A DNA stretch of 34,840 nt from a delta proteobacterium MLS_D. Its GTDB lineage: Bacteria; Desulfobacterota; Syntrophia; Syntrophales; UBA2210. The DNA lies in the NCBI GenBank assembly GCA_002030015.1, contig LQBH01000014.1, forward strand, positions 1 through 34,840. The letters run 5' to 3'. Under the pieces are notes generated by a model. It worked only from the letters and a program-made list of their open reading frames with translations. It did not search any database and was not told where the DNA came from. A program made the translations under genes and the position numbers. Positions 17,801 through 26,547 of the stretch are shown one piece after another; position 1 is the first letter of the stretch, and every line of letters starts with the position of its first letter.

Positions 17801-17925
17801 CGGCATGATGAACAATGGGAACAGGAGGCGCGTCCACAAACCCGGAATGGCGGAAAATAAGAAGACGTCGGGTCGAAACCGGAATGACAGGGCATAAGTG
17901 GTGCCGGGTCAAGTCGGCATGACGG
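17801..17925. repeat. Four dispersed copies of a CGGMATGRCGG-like motif
   Basis: CGGCATGATG (17801), CGGAATGGCGG (17843), CGGAATGACAG (17880) and CGGCATGACGG (17915) lie at intervals of about 35-42 bases in the same orientation. They resemble the arms of the CCGGAATGAC-type intergenic repeats common in deltaproteobacterial genomes; that link is from memory. Confidence 0.5.
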
Positions 17926-18014
17926 TGTTGAAGCGGGAGGGAATTTTTTCAAATCTCTCTCTTTTTCCGTAAGAATTATGCAACACTTCCGCCTTTCTCT
18001 TCGGGATATATGGG

Positions 18015-18043
18015 TTGACTTCACCCTTCATATGCATTAGAAA
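18015..18043 (+). promoter_or_regulatory. Predicted promoter of uppP-ftsK-rimO
   Basis: TTGACT (18015-18020, five of six), a 17-base spacer, then TAGAAA (18038-18043, four of six). The start would be near 18050, so the uppP start must lie downstream, supporting TTG 18120. Confidence 0.5.
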
Positions 18044-18076
18044 CTGCGAAGAATACACGGGGGATTGCCCGGCGTG

Positions 18077-18098
18077 CGGTTCGAGCGGGAGTGAACCG
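18077..18098 (+). promoter_or_regulatory. Hairpin in the uppP leader
   Basis: CGGTTC and GAACCG form a perfect stem around a 10-base loop about 20 bases before the TTG start, just ahead of the GAGGGAGAG ribosome site. It may affect access to that site. Confidence 0.35.
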
Positions 18099-18119
18099 GG
18101 AAGAGGGAGAGCACGTTCT

Positions 18120-18935
18120 TTGAGCATCTGGGAAAGTATAGGGTTGGGTGTTCTTCAGGGCCTGACGGAATTTCTTCCTGTCAGCAGCTCCGGTCACCTG
18201 GTTATAGCACAGAGTTTCATCGGGGAATTTGAACAGCCGGGCGTGCTCTTTGACGTAATGGTTCATTTCGGTACCATGCTGGCCGTCCTGGTGTTTTTCA
18301 GGCGTGAACTGTTCGCCGTTCTTCGGGCCTGCCTTCCCGGGGACCGGCCCGCCGGCGCCGAGGGGTTGTCGTCCGCGGCGGGACGGAAACTCGCGGGAAT
18401 AATTGTTGTCGCGACCGTGATGACCGGCTTTCTTGGCTTGATGTTTCAGGACAGGATTTATGCCCTTTTCGAATCTGTGCAGACCGTGTCCGCGGCGCTG
18501 GTGGTAACGGGCGTTCTGCTCTTTCTGTCGGACCGGGTGCGGGAGGGACGTCGCGGCCTGGAGAACATGCGGATCATCGACGGCATAATCATCGGTCTTG
18601 TTCAGGCCTGCGCGTTGGTGCCGGGTATTTCGCGATCGGGATCAACCATAACCGCCGGAATTTTTCTCGGATTGAAGGGTGAAGCGGCGGCGCGGTTTTC
18701 TTTTCTCATCGCCGTTCCCGCGATTCTGGGGGCGACGATCCTGGAAATGAGGCAGGTATCGATGGTCTCTTTCGAAACGATGATGATTTATTGCATTGGT
18801 GCTGCTGCGGCCGCCGTGGTGGGATTTGTGACCATCGCGCTGCTCATGTTCGTCGTTTCAAGGCGGAACCTGCGCTATTTCGCGTATTATTGCTGGATAC
18901 TGGCATGTGTATTGTGCCTGGTGAACAACCTGTGA
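18120..18935 (+). CDS. uppP: Undecaprenyl-diphosphatase (BacA type)
   Basis: An integral membrane enzyme that recycles undecaprenyl pyrophosphate to the monophosphate carrier for wall synthesis and is linked to bacitracin resistance. The family signatures [13 protein letters not shown] and [11 protein letters not shown] are both present, with about seven to eight hydrophobic segments. TTG 18120 was chosen because it gives the normal 271 residues, starts at the family N-terminus ([13 protein letters not shown]) and lies after the predicted promoter. The frame open from 18015 would add 35 residues rich in Cys, Gly and Arg. GAGGGAGAG lies about 10 bases upstream. ftsK follows by 10 bases. Confidence 0.93.
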   Translation: MSIWESIGLGVLQGLTEFLPVSSSGHLVIAQSFIGEFEQPGVLFDVMVHFGTMLAVLVFFRRELFAVLRACLPGDRPAGAEGLSSAAGRKLAGIIVVATVMTGFLGLMFQDRIYALFESVQTVSAALVVTGVLLFLSDRVREGRRGLENMRIIDGIIIGLVQACALVPGISRSGSTITAGIFLGLKGEAAARFSFLIAVPAILGATILEMRQVSMVSFETMMIYCIGAAAAAVVGFVTIALLMFVVSRRNLRYFAYYCWILACVLCLVNNL

Positions 18936-18945
18936 TCCGGATTCC

Positions 18946-21156
18946 ATGAAGAAAACAAACAGCGAATACAAAAGATGGCGGGAGATAGCGGCGGTTGTCC
19001 TTTTTGCGGTCGCCGTTTTTCTGTTCATTTCCCTTCTGTCCTATGACCCGCGGGACCCCTCCTTCAGTCACTATGTGTCGGAAAAGATCAAGGCGCACAA
19101 TCTCGCCGGGATCGTCGGTTCCTACACGGCCGACGGCATGGTTCTGCTGCTGGGTCTGACCGCGTATCTTCTGCCTCTTGGCCTGGCCTTTCTTTCCTTC
19201 AACCTGTTTACCGGAAAAACAAAAAAGATTGATTCGTTCAAAATTCTGGGATTCCTGGGCATTCTGTTTTCGTGCGCCGCCTTCATCGGGCTTCGTTTCC
19301 CCGATTCGAAGCTGTTTCACGCCGGGTCGGGAGGTCTGCTGGGAAGGCTGTCGTCCGAGGCGCTTCATCTGTATCTCAACACGACGGGAAGCACCCTCCT
19401 GCTCATCGTCGTGTTTCTTGTCGCCCTTATCGTGACCTTCGACATATCTCTCGCCGTTCTTGCGCGCCGGTTGCGCACCGTCGTCCTGGCACTATCTTCA
19501 TGGGCCGGGGACCGGCTTGCCGCCGGACTGAAGCGGTTGAAACGAAAGAAGAAAAAGGCAAAAGCTCCGAAATCGGCCCCGGTAAAAGCCGCCGTCCACA
19601 TAGCCGAACCGTCCTCGGAAAAGCCGGCGTCCCGGCGCGGCAAGGAAATAGAGCAGACGACCTTTTCTTTTCTTGATCATCACAAGCACGCGGAGTTGCC
19701 GCCCGTGAATCTTCTTGACAAAGTCGAGGTTCAGGACAGGACAGTGAGGAAGGAAAGCCTGCTTATGAACGCCAGGCTTCTCGAGAAAAAGCTGTCCGAT
19801 TTCGGCGTGGAGGGAAAAGTCGTCGAGATCAAGCCCGGTCCCGTGATCACCATGTATGAACTGGAACCGGCATCGGGCGTCAAAATCAATCGCATCACCA
19901 ATCTGTCCGATGACCTTGCCCTTGCCATGAAAGCCAAAAGTGTCCGAATCATCGCGCCCATTCCCGGGAAGGCGGCCGTGGGCGTTGAAATTCCCAATCA
20001 GGAACGGGAAAACGTATACCTGCGGAGTGTCCTCGATACTGAAACATTCCGCGAGTCGAAATTGAAGCTTCCCATCGCGCTCGGTCAGGATATCGTCGGG
20101 AATCCGATGCTGGCGGACCTTGCCAGAATGCCCCATCTTCTGATAGCGGGCACCACCGGTTCCGGCAAGAGCGTGTCCCTCAATGCCATGATCTGCAGCA
20201 TCCTTTTCAAGGCCGCTCCGGAAGAGGTAAAATTCCTCATGATCGATCCCAAGCGGCTGGAATTGTCGGCATACGAGGGAATTCCGCACTTGCTTCATCC
20301 CGTCGTGGTGAACCCGAAAAAGGCGGCCCAGGTGCTCAAGTGGGCCATCGAAGAAATGGAGCGCCGCTATGAACTGATCAGTCGCGAGGGAGTGAAAAGC
20401 ATCGAGCGGTACAATAAAATAGTGGAAAAACAAAGGGCGGAAGAAAGCATCCGCGCGCAAAAAGCGTCCGAATCGCCGGCGGACGAAAACGACCGGTTTC
20501 ACGAACGGTTACCCTACATCGTTATCGTTATCGATGAACTCGCCGACCTGATGATGGTGGCTCAGAGAAACGTGGAATCGTCACTGGCCCGTCTCGCCCA
20601 GATGGCCCGGGCCGCGGGTATACACCTGATCTTGGCGACCCAGCGGCCCTCCGTGGACGTCATCACGGGCGTCATCAAGGCGAATTTCCCCACACGCATA
20701 TCCTTTCAGGTGTCCTCGAAGGTGGACTCACGCACCATTCTTGACCAGCTGGGCGCGGAAAAGCTTCTCGGCGCTGGCGACATGCTCTTTATTCCTCCGG
20801 GCACCTCAACGCTTGTCCGTATCCACGGCGCTTTCGTTTCCGACCGGGAAATAAAGAATATTGTTACGTTTCTGAGAAAACGCGGCGAGCCGGAATACGA
20901 CGAATCTATAGACCGATTCACGCCGGAAAGCAGGGAAGAAGGACCCCAGGATGAGGATATCGACGAGCGATACGATGAGGCCGTCGAACTGGTGACCGAC
21001 CTGGGACAGGCCTCCATATCGCTGGTCCAGCGGTACCTGAAAATCGGCTACAACCGAGCCGCCCGCATGATCGAGAAAATGGAGGCGGAGGGCATCGTTG
21101 GCCCGGCGGACGGGTCGAAGCCCCGCAAAGTGCTTACCGGAAAGATGCCGCGGTGA
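18946..21156 (+). CDS. ftsK: FtsK/SpoIIIE DNA translocase
   Basis: A 736-residue protein that pumps chromosome termini through the division septum and activates XerCD recombination. Four membrane segments lie in residues 1 to ~185. A short basic linker ([17 protein letters not shown] region) replaces the long one of E. coli FtsK. The alpha/beta motor has Walker A GTTGSGKS near residue 401 and Walker [12 protein letters not shown]. The C-terminal winged-helix gamma domain (about 675-736, [20 protein letters not shown]) reads KOPS/FRS sites. A variable 30-residue charged insertion ([21 protein letters not shown] region) sits before Walker B. rimO begins 1 base after the stop. Confidence 0.97.
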   Translation: MKKTNSEYKRWREIAAVVLFAVAVFLFISLLSYDPRDPSFSHYVSEKIKAHNLAGIVGSYTADGMVLLLGLTAYLLPLGLAFLSFNLFTGKTKKIDSFKILGFLGILFSCAAFIGLRFPDSKLFHAGSGGLLGRLSSEALHLYLNTTGSTLLLIVVFLVALIVTFDISLAVLARRLRTVVLALSSWAGDRLAAGLKRLKRKKKKAKAPKSAPVKAAVHIAEPSSEKPASRRGKEIEQTTFSFLDHHKHAELPPVNLLDKVEVQDRTVRKESLLMNARLLEKKLSDFGVEGKVVEIKPGPVITMYELEPASGVKINRITNLSDDLALAMKAKSVRIIAPIPGKAAVGVEIPNQERENVYLRSVLDTETFRESKLKLPIALGQDIVGNPMLADLARMPHLLIAGTTGSGKSVSLNAMICSILFKAAPEEVKFLMIDPKRLELSAYEGIPHLLHPVVVNPKKAAQVLKWAIEEMERRYELISREGVKSIERYNKIVEKQRAEESIRAQKASESPADENDRFHERLPYIVIVIDELADLMMVAQRNVESSLARLAQMARAAGIHLILATQRPSVDVITGVIKANFPTRISFQVSSKVDSRTILDQLGAEKLLGAGDMLFIPPGTSTLVRIHGAFVSDREIKNIVTFLRKRGEPEYDESIDRFTPESREEGPQDEDIDERYDEAVELVTDLGQASISLVQRYLKIGYNRAARMIEKMEAEGIVGPADGSKPRKVLTGKMPR

Positions 21157-21157
21157 C

Positions 21158-22543
21158 GTGAAAACCTTTTCATCGGTTCGCCTTGGTTGCCCCAAGAACA
21201 TCATAGATTCTGAAGTCATGGAAGCCCTGCTCGAGGAGCGTGGCTGGGTTCTGCAATCGTCCTCAGATTTCGTGGATGCCATTCTTGTCAATACCTGCGC
21301 CTTCATTGATGAGGCAAAGGAGGAGGCAGTCGACGCGATTCTTCATGCCGTGGAGATGAAAAAGCAGGGTCGTTGCGGACGCGTCATTGTGGCGGGATGC
21401 CTGGTGCAGCGCTACGGGCCGGAACTGGTACGGGAACTGCCCGAGGTGGATCTTTTTGTCGGCACCGACGAGGTGGGACGAATAGCGCGCCACGTCGCGT
21501 CACTCGAGAATGAAGCCGGAAACGCGCCTCGTCTTGCCGCGGAACCCCCGCGTTTTCTCATGACGGCCAACCATTCCCGTAATATGGTCGCCATAGGGCC
21601 GAGCGCCTATATCAAGATAGCCGAGGGATGTTCGAATCATTGTTCCTATTGTGTCATCCCGGCACTCCGCGGTCCATTCCGAAGCAGGCCCGTCGAGGAT
21701 ATTCTCGAAGAGGCCGAAGGTCTCGCCCGGAACGGCGTCCTGGAACTCGTGCTCGTGGCCCAGGAAACAACCTGCTACGGTCCAGATCTGCCGGGTCGCC
21801 CCGGCCTGGCCCGGCTCCTGGAAGAGCTTGCCTCCATCGAGAAAATACGGTGGATCCGGGTGCTCTACACGCACCCCCGGCGACTTGACAAAGGGCTTTT
21901 CTCGGTCATGGCGCGCGAGAAGAAGGTTTGTCCCTACCTCGACGTTCCCCTGCAGCACATTGACGACGATATTCTGCGGGCCATGAACAGGCGGTGCGAC
22001 AGCCGCCGGATTCGACGTGTACTGGAACAGGCACGGGAAATAATACCGGACGTCGCCCTGCGCACCTCGCTCATCGTTGGATTCCCGGGCGAGAGCAGGG
22101 ACCGTTTTCAAAAGCTTCTCGATTTCGTCAGGGAAATCCGTTTCGACCACCTGGGCGTTTTCCGGTACTCGAGAGAAGAAGGCACGGCGGCGGCTTCCAT
22201 GGAAAAGCAGGTCGGAACGAGGACCGCGGAATCGCGAAGAAATATTATAATGTCGGAGCAGGCCCGTATTTCCGGCGAGATAAACCAGGCCCGCCGGGGA
22301 TCGGTTTACGACGTGCTGCTGGAAGAACCGTCCGATATTCCCGGTTACACTCATATTGGAAGAACCCCTTTCCAGGCGCCTGAAATCGACGGTGTCACCT
22401 ATGTGGACGCGCCGGGGGCCTCGACGGGAACAATCATCCGGTGCGTCATAACGGATGCTGACACGTACGATCTGTTCGGAAGCGCCCTTTCCCCGGAAGA
22501 ACAGGGTACGGGTATAAGCGAAACCGCGAAGCGGCACGATTGA
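21158..22543 (+). CDS. rimO: Ribosomal protein uS12 methylthiotransferase
   Basis: RimO inserts a methylthio group on an aspartate of ribosomal protein S12. The protein has an N-terminal UPF0004 domain with three cluster cysteines (C11 in GCPKN, C47 in NTCAF, C81 in AGCLVQ). A radical SAM core follows with C158-C162-C165 (CSNHCSYC), and a C-terminal TRAM domain. GTG 21158 was selected because it gives the family N-terminus (MKTFSSVRLGCPKN); an earlier frame start at 21098 would lie inside ftsK. The protein is 461 residues. RimO rather than MiaB is favoured by LGCPKN and CVIPALRGPFRSRP. Confidence 0.93.
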   Translation: MKTFSSVRLGCPKNIIDSEVMEALLEERGWVLQSSSDFVDAILVNTCAFIDEAKEEAVDAILHAVEMKKQGRCGRVIVAGCLVQRYGPELVRELPEVDLFVGTDEVGRIARHVASLENEAGNAPRLAAEPPRFLMTANHSRNMVAIGPSAYIKIAEGCSNHCSYCVIPALRGPFRSRPVEDILEEAEGLARNGVLELVLVAQETTCYGPDLPGRPGLARLLEELASIEKIRWIRVLYTHPRRLDKGLFSVMAREKKVCPYLDVPLQHIDDDILRAMNRRCDSRRIRRVLEQAREIIPDVALRTSLIVGFPGESRDRFQKLLDFVREIRFDHLGVFRYSREEGTAAASMEKQVGTRTAESRRNIIMSEQARISGEINQARRGSVYDVLLEEPSDIPGYTHIGRTPFQAPEIDGVTYVDAPGASTGTIIRCVITDADTYDLFGSALSPEEQGTGISETAKRHD

Positions 22544-22606
22544 TGTTACGATACCGCCCGGGTGTTCGATAGGTGTTGCGAATAATTGAGGATTGTGAGA
22601 CATAGC

Positions 22607-22629
22607 AAAAACGCCCGCAGAGGCAGGCG
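22607..22629 (-). terminator. Intrinsic terminator on the minus strand upstream of the first USP gene
   Basis: On the minus strand CGCCTGC and GCGGGCG pair (7 base pairs, one G-U) around CTCT and are followed by five T. It would stop transcription coming leftward across the USP gene from the aldehyde oxidoreductase gene. On the plus strand it forms a hairpin in the USP leader. Confidence 0.5.
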
Positions 22630-22672
22630 AGTACTACGACACGGGCAATTACAATCAGGGAGGATGAATGCC

Positions 22673-23158
22673 GTGATACCCAAGATCAAAAGAATATTGT
22701 ATACGACCGATCTTTCCGGGAACGCCGGGCACGTCTTCGGGTATGCCGTGAATTCGGCGCGGAAACACAACGCCGAGATGATTCTGCTTCATGCCATCGA
22801 GCCGCTTCCGCAAAACGCGCGCATGTGGATGGAGCTCTACGCGGATGAAGGCAGACGGGCGAAACTGTTTGAAGAGAATCGGCAACAGGTGACTGAGATG
22901 ATCCGTGAACGGATCAGGACATTCGCGGAGCGTGAACTGGCTGATGATCCCGAAGGTTCCGTACCCATAGCCGACATCATCGTCGAGGAAGGATACCCCG
23001 CCGAGGTAATTCTCAAAAAGGTGGATGAACTGAAGTGTGACATCATCATCATGGGAACCCACAGCAAGGGCGTCATTACCCACGCCTTTCTCGGAAGCGT
23101 GGCCGAACGGGTACTGCGGCGCGTAAGAAAACCGGTGTTCATTATTCCGCAACCCTGA
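22673..23158 (+). CDS. Universal stress protein (UspA family)
   Basis: A 161-residue single-domain USP. It begins IPKIKRILYTTDLSGNAGHVFGYA, carries a central DIIVEEGYPAEVIL block, and ends with the nucleotide-binding loop MGTHSKGVITHAFLGSVAERV. In that loop the second glycine of the G-x2-G-x9-GS ATP motif is Ser, so ATP binding is uncertain. GTG 22673 was chosen because AGGGAGG (22657-22663) sits 9 bases before it; the in-frame ATG 22664 touches that site. A frame start at 22586 is unlike the family. USPs respond to starvation and redox stress by unknown mechanisms. Convergent with the AOR-ADH gene. Confidence 0.88.
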   Translation: MIPKIKRILYTTDLSGNAGHVFGYAVNSARKHNAEMILLHAIEPLPQNARMWMELYADEGRRAKLFEENRQQVTEMIRERIRTFAERELADDPEGSVPIADIIVEEGYPAEVILKKVDELKCDIIIMGTHSKGVITHAFLGSVAERVLRRVRKPVFIIPQP

Positions 23159-23183
23159 CGGGTAACGAAGTGAATCCGGTCAT

Positions 23184-23213
23184 GCCGGGCCTTGCGTGTT
23201 TCAAAGGCCCGGC
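23184..23213. terminator. Perfect 10-bp hairpin between convergent USP and AOR-ADH genes
   Basis: GCCGGGCCTT (23184-23193) and AAGGCCCGGC (23204-23213) form a perfect stem with a 10-base loop between the two stop codons. It lacks a clear T-run, so it may be a bidirectional terminator of the stem-only kind. Confidence 0.6.
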
Positions 23214-23226
23214 ACCGGCCGGTTCG

Positions 23227-26079
23227 TCAGTAGAAATCGCGGAGCAGCTCGAGCAGCTGTCGCTCTTCGACGGGAGCGGGATTTCCCACCGTGTTGACGA
23301 CGTCCTTGGATGCTTCAAAGGCTATTCGGGGCAGATCCTCCTCGGGTACGCCCAGGTCCCTGAATCGGGTGGGCGCTCCGATTTCCTCGTAAAGTTTCAG
23401 CAATCCTTCCTCGAGATTCCGCGACCGGTTCAGTGTCCAGGCGATGTCCTCGAATTCCTGTCGGCAGGCTTTTTCATTAAACCTGGCGAAACAGAGCAGC
23501 GACGGCGTGACGGCCCTTCCGTGGGATATGTGATACCGGGCACCGATGACGTGGCCGAGACTGTGACCGACGCCCAGTCCCTTGGTAAAGGAGACACCGC
23601 CGTAAACCGCCGCCATCGCCATGTCGGTCCTGGCCTGCAGGTCGCCGGGGTCGGCGCAGACCTTTGGCAGGCTCGATCCGACGAGCTTGATCCCGTAAAA
23701 GGCCAGAGCGGAATAGTAGGGATGATAAGGCATGAGTGTCCCCGTGTATCCCTCGATGCAGTGGGCGAGGGCATCAATGCCGGTTTCGGCGGTAACGCGC
23801 TTCGGCAGCGTGCTGGTCAGCTCGGGGTCGATGATGGCGAGTTTCGGAACGATGAGTTCGCTCATGATAATAAATTTGATGCCCCGTTCGTGGTCGCTCA
23901 ACACCGCGTAGGTATTCGCCTCGCTTCCCGTTCCCGAAGTTGTGGGAATACAGATGACGGGAGGCAGGGGGTTCCGTATCTTGGCTGTTCCTCCCGCCAG
24001 GCTTTCGAATTCCGACATGTGCCCTTCATGCGTGACCCGCACGGAAAGGGCCTTGGCGGCGTCCATGGAACTTCCTCCGCCCATGGCGATAATGCCGTCG
24101 CAGTCTTCCCGGTGATAGAGATCTCCCAGGCGGTCTATCTCCTCGATGGGCGGATCGGCTTCGATATCACTGAAAAGAACCGTTTCAACCTTGTGCTTCT
24201 CCAGTCGTTTTATCACCTCGTCGGCGCGTCCCATTTCTTTCATAGTTGGATCGCAGATGAAGAGCGCTCTTGTCATGCCGAGTGCCGCCGCCTGACCGCC
24301 GATTTTCGAAAGTACGCCCGCTCCGATCATGAGCGGCGGCAGTGAAGTGATGCGCACCTCCCAGATTTTCCGTGGTTCCCTGAACGCGTCCATGCGGTCC
24401 CAGATACCCCGGATTTCGCTGTCGTCAACGTCGAATACCCGGTTGGTCGGCGGCAGCGGTTCGGTTCGGTAGAAAGCGGGGTAAGGCTCCCAGATAGTGC
24501 TGAACTCAGCCCCGCTGTTGAAGGTGTTTTCATCTTTCAGCGTCTGTTTGGCTATTTCAATGACGTCGTTGCCCGCCAGTGATGTTCCGTAGCGGCTGTT
24601 GAGCAAATCGGCGAAAAACCCGTAGAGGGACGCCTGGCCTCCCGGCACGGAATTGAGACAATACCCGATGGTGTCGCAGGCCGCCGCACGGATCTGGAAT
24701 GCCAGGGAATTGTCCGCCTGTCCCGTCTTCCTCCCGGGCATTTTGTAGGTGAGACCGGCATTGTGGTCGGCGCCCATGGGGCTGGTGGCGTACGTGACGC
24801 CGATGCCCTTGGCGGCCCGCCCGTCGTGCGCCGGCAGTCCCTGGCCCTTGAAAGCGGGAACCCGATCGACGTTCAGGAATTTTGCCGTTTCAACGACGCC
24901 CTGTCCCAGGATGGCCCCGAAGCCGTCGCCCTTTTCTATTTCATCGAGCAGTTTCAGGGCGCCCCCGGCGTCGCCCATGCGCAGCCTTCCGCCGGAGACA
25001 GCCACGGCCAGGGTGGCGCCTGTTTCGATGAGATCAATGCCGATGTCGTCGCAGCGGTGTTTCAGCCGGGCGATATCATCGAGTTCGGTAATGTCGAGAT
25101 TCGTGCCCAGCAGGCTGATCGCTTCATATTCCAGGGCCGAGCAGAGCAGTTGCCCGTCGGGACCATTGTATCTGATAGAACACTGCACCACGCAACCGGG
25201 CATGCAGGCGTGCATGGAGCCGCCCCGTTCCCACAGCCGGTCCCTGATCGCTTCGCCGCTGACCTTTCTGAAATCTTCATGCCTGCCTTCGCTGTAGCCC
25301 CGGGTGGCCATACTTCCCTGCATGCTCAGACTTGAAACGGCGAGTGGCGTACCGAAGGTGTGAAACAACTGGCAGCCGGCGTCTTTCCTGATGATCCGTA
25401 CCCATTCTCTCACTGTTTCCCGGAAATGTGCGGAGTCGGCCAACTCGACTGTTCCCGTGTTCTCGGCGTCTATGACAACGGCCTTGAGTCCTTTCGATCC
25501 CATGACGGCGCCGACGCCTCCGCGACCGGCGATTCTGCAGGGATCTCCGTCCATGTCTCCCAGGGCGATTGACGCGGCCCCGTACCGCCGCTCGCCGGCG
25601 ACGCCGATCGTGACGAATGTCGGGCGTTTGCCGTATTCTTTGGAAAGCTCTTCCACGAGGCGGTAATTATTCATGCCGATGTAGGCATCAGCCGGTTCCA
25701 GTGAGGCGCCGTCCTTTGATATTTTCAGAAGATACCAGTGTCCCGGTTCGGGCGCGCCTTCCACGATGACCGCGCGGATACCCAGCTTGTCAAGCTTCTG
25801 GGCCGCGGGCCCCCCCACGTTGGATTTCTTGATGCCCCGGGTGAGCGGGCTCTTGCATCCAAAACAGATGCGTCCCATTTGAGGCGCCATTGTGCCGGCC
25901 AGCGGACCTGCGGCGATGACGAGTTTGTTGCCGGGTTCGAGAGGATCCGTCTCGGGCGGTACTTCCCTGTTCATTATTTTCGCGATAAGTCCCCGGCCTC
26001 CGATCAGGAGCCAGTCCGGAGACAGTTCTTCCGTCGTTACAGTCAGCGTTGACATGTCAACGCGCAGAATCTTCATCAC
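23227..26079 (-). CDS. Fusion of aldehyde:ferredoxin oxidoreductase and iron-containing alcohol dehydrogenase
   Basis: One uninterrupted 950-residue frame. Residues 1 to ~560 are an AOR. It begins MKILRVDMSTLTVTTEELS and IGGRGLIAKI, and has AGPLAGT and the GRGGVGAVMGSKGLKA cofactor segment. The predicted [4Fe-4S] ligands are C292, C296, C300 and C474 (DTIGYC). The first pair is CxxxC (CMPGC), not the CxxC of Pyrococcus AOR. Residues ~575-950 are a group III alcohol dehydrogenase with NAD(P) motif GGGSSMD (667-673) and metal ligands D769, H773, H839 and H853, all present. AOR interconverts carboxylates and aldehydes with ferredoxin on a tungsten or molybdenum pterin; the second half would interconvert aldehyde and alcohol with NAD(P)H. 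Starts GTG 26079 and ATG 26076 are adjacent, after AGGAG. A USP gene lies 30 bases upstream on the same strand. Confidence 0.93.
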   Translation of the reverse strand: MMKILRVDMSTLTVTTEELSPDWLLIGGRGLIAKIMNREVPPETDPLEPGNKLVIAAGPLAGTMAPQMGRICFGCKSPLTRGIKKSNVGGPAAQKLDKLGIRAVIVEGAPEPGHWYLLKISKDGASLEPADAYIGMNNYRLVEELSKEYGKRPTFVTIGVAGERRYGAASIALGDMDGDPCRIAGRGGVGAVMGSKGLKAVVIDAENTGTVELADSAHFRETVREWVRIIRKDAGCQLFHTFGTPLAVSSLSMQGSMATRGYSEGRHEDFRKVSGEAIRDRLWERGGSMHACMPGCVVQCSIRYNGPDGQLLCSALEYEAISLLGTNLDITELDDIARLKHRCDDIGIDLIETGATLAVAVSGGRLRMGDAGGALKLLDEIEKGDGFGAILGQGVVETAKFLNVDRVPAFKGQGLPAHDGRAAKGIGVTYATSPMGADHNAGLTYKMPGRKTGQADNSLAFQIRAAACDTIGYCLNSVPGGQASLYGFFADLLNSRYGTSLAGNDVIEIAKQTLKDENTFNSGAEFSTIWEPYPAFYRTEPLPPTNRVFDVDDSEIRGIWDRMDAFREPRKIWEVRITSLPPLMIGAGVLSKIGGQAAALGMTRALFICDPTMKEMGRADEVIKRLEKHKVETVLFSDIEADPPIEEIDRLGDLYHREDCDGIIAMGGGSSMDAAKALSVRVTHEGHMSEFESLAGGTAKIRNPLPPVICIPTTSGTGSEANTYAVLSDHERGIKFIIMSELIVPKLAIIDPELTSTLPKRVTAETGIDALAHCIEGYTGTLMPYHPYYSALAFYGIKLVGSSLPKVCADPGDLQARTDMAMAAVYGGVSFTKGLGVGHSLGHVIGARYHISHGRAVTPSLLCFARFNEKACRQEFEDIAWTLNRSRNLEEGLLKLYEEIGAPTRFRDLGVPEEDLPRIAFEASKDVVNTVGNPAPVEERQLLELLRDFY

Positions 26080-26109
26080 GTCCTCTCCTTTTTATTATTA
26101 TTGTCCCGC

Positions 26110-26547
26110 TTAACGCTTGATCACGATGACTGGCTTCCGGGACTTTTTTATGACCTGTTCCGATACAGACCCGAGGAGCATTTCCCTCAGGTTGCTCTTG
26201 CCGTGGGAACCAATGATGATCGCCGATACCCCCGCCGATTTCGCCGTTTTGAGTATTTCCTGCGAAGGAATGCCCTCGGAGATCACGACTTTCACGGCAA
26301 GACCCGCCTTCGCGAGTGCGTTTGCCGTCTGGGCGGCCTTTTCCGCCGCCCCGTCCTCTATCACTTTTCTTGTCCGCTCGTATTCGGCGGGCGACCAGTG
26401 AACAACAGCATCAAGGTTTCTGCTGTCGATGATGTGCTGTACCACCACCTCCTCGACAGTTCCCGCTTTCCCCAGTTTTTTGAGAGCCGAAATGACCTTT
26501 TTCGAGATTTCCGAAAAATCGGTGGGATATAATATTTTTCTGAACAT
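26110..26547 (-). CDS. Universal stress protein (UspA family), upstream of the AOR-ADH gene
   Basis: A 145-residue USP with MFRKILYPTDFSEISKKV at the start and a canonical ATP-binding loop IGSHGKSNLREMLLGSVSEQV (G-x2-G-x9-GS intact). ATG 26547 was chosen because GGAGG lies 7 bases upstream; the frame continues to 26601 without family similarity. The AOR-ADH gene begins 30 bases after its stop, with no terminator seen between them, so the two are probably one operon. Unlike the USP at 22.7 kb it keeps all ATP-loop glycines, so the two are likely functionally distinct paralogues. Confidence 0.92.
   Translation of the reverse strand: MFRKILYPTDFSEISKKVISALKKLGKAGTVEEVVVQHIIDSRNLDAVVHWSPAEYERTRKVIEDGAAEKAAQTANALAKAGLAVKVVISEGIPSQEILKTAKSAGVSAIIIGSHGKSNLREMLLGSVSEQVIKKSRKPVIVIKR

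Larger units (their letters stand above)
17587..18014. other. Non-coding island with short repeats between ssb and uppP
   Basis: No gene is supported between the ssb promoter and the uppP promoter. The stretch contains a 7-base tandem repeat (17622-17663), a CCCTCCC-C-GGGAGGG palindrome (17681-17695) and four scattered copies of a CGGMATGRCGG-like motif (17801-17925). Open frames here are short and look like repeat-derived low-complexity peptides. Confidence 0.6.

Noticed and set aside
17640-17912. Open frames on both strands in the ssb-uppP gap
   Set aside because: They run through the heptamer and palindrome repeats and encode low-complexity peptides with no start signals.
19498-20502. 334-residue minus-strand open frame opposite ftsK
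   Set aside because: Opposite conserved FtsK motor sequence, with no start signal and composition typical of an antisense frame.
21500-22603. 367-residue minus-strand open frame opposite rimO
   Set aside because: Antisense to the radical SAM and TRAM regions of rimO; no family resemblance.
23170-24345. 391-residue plus-strand open frame opposite the AOR-ADH gene
   Set aside because: It mirrors the dehydrogenase half, which has all its metal ligands on the other strand.
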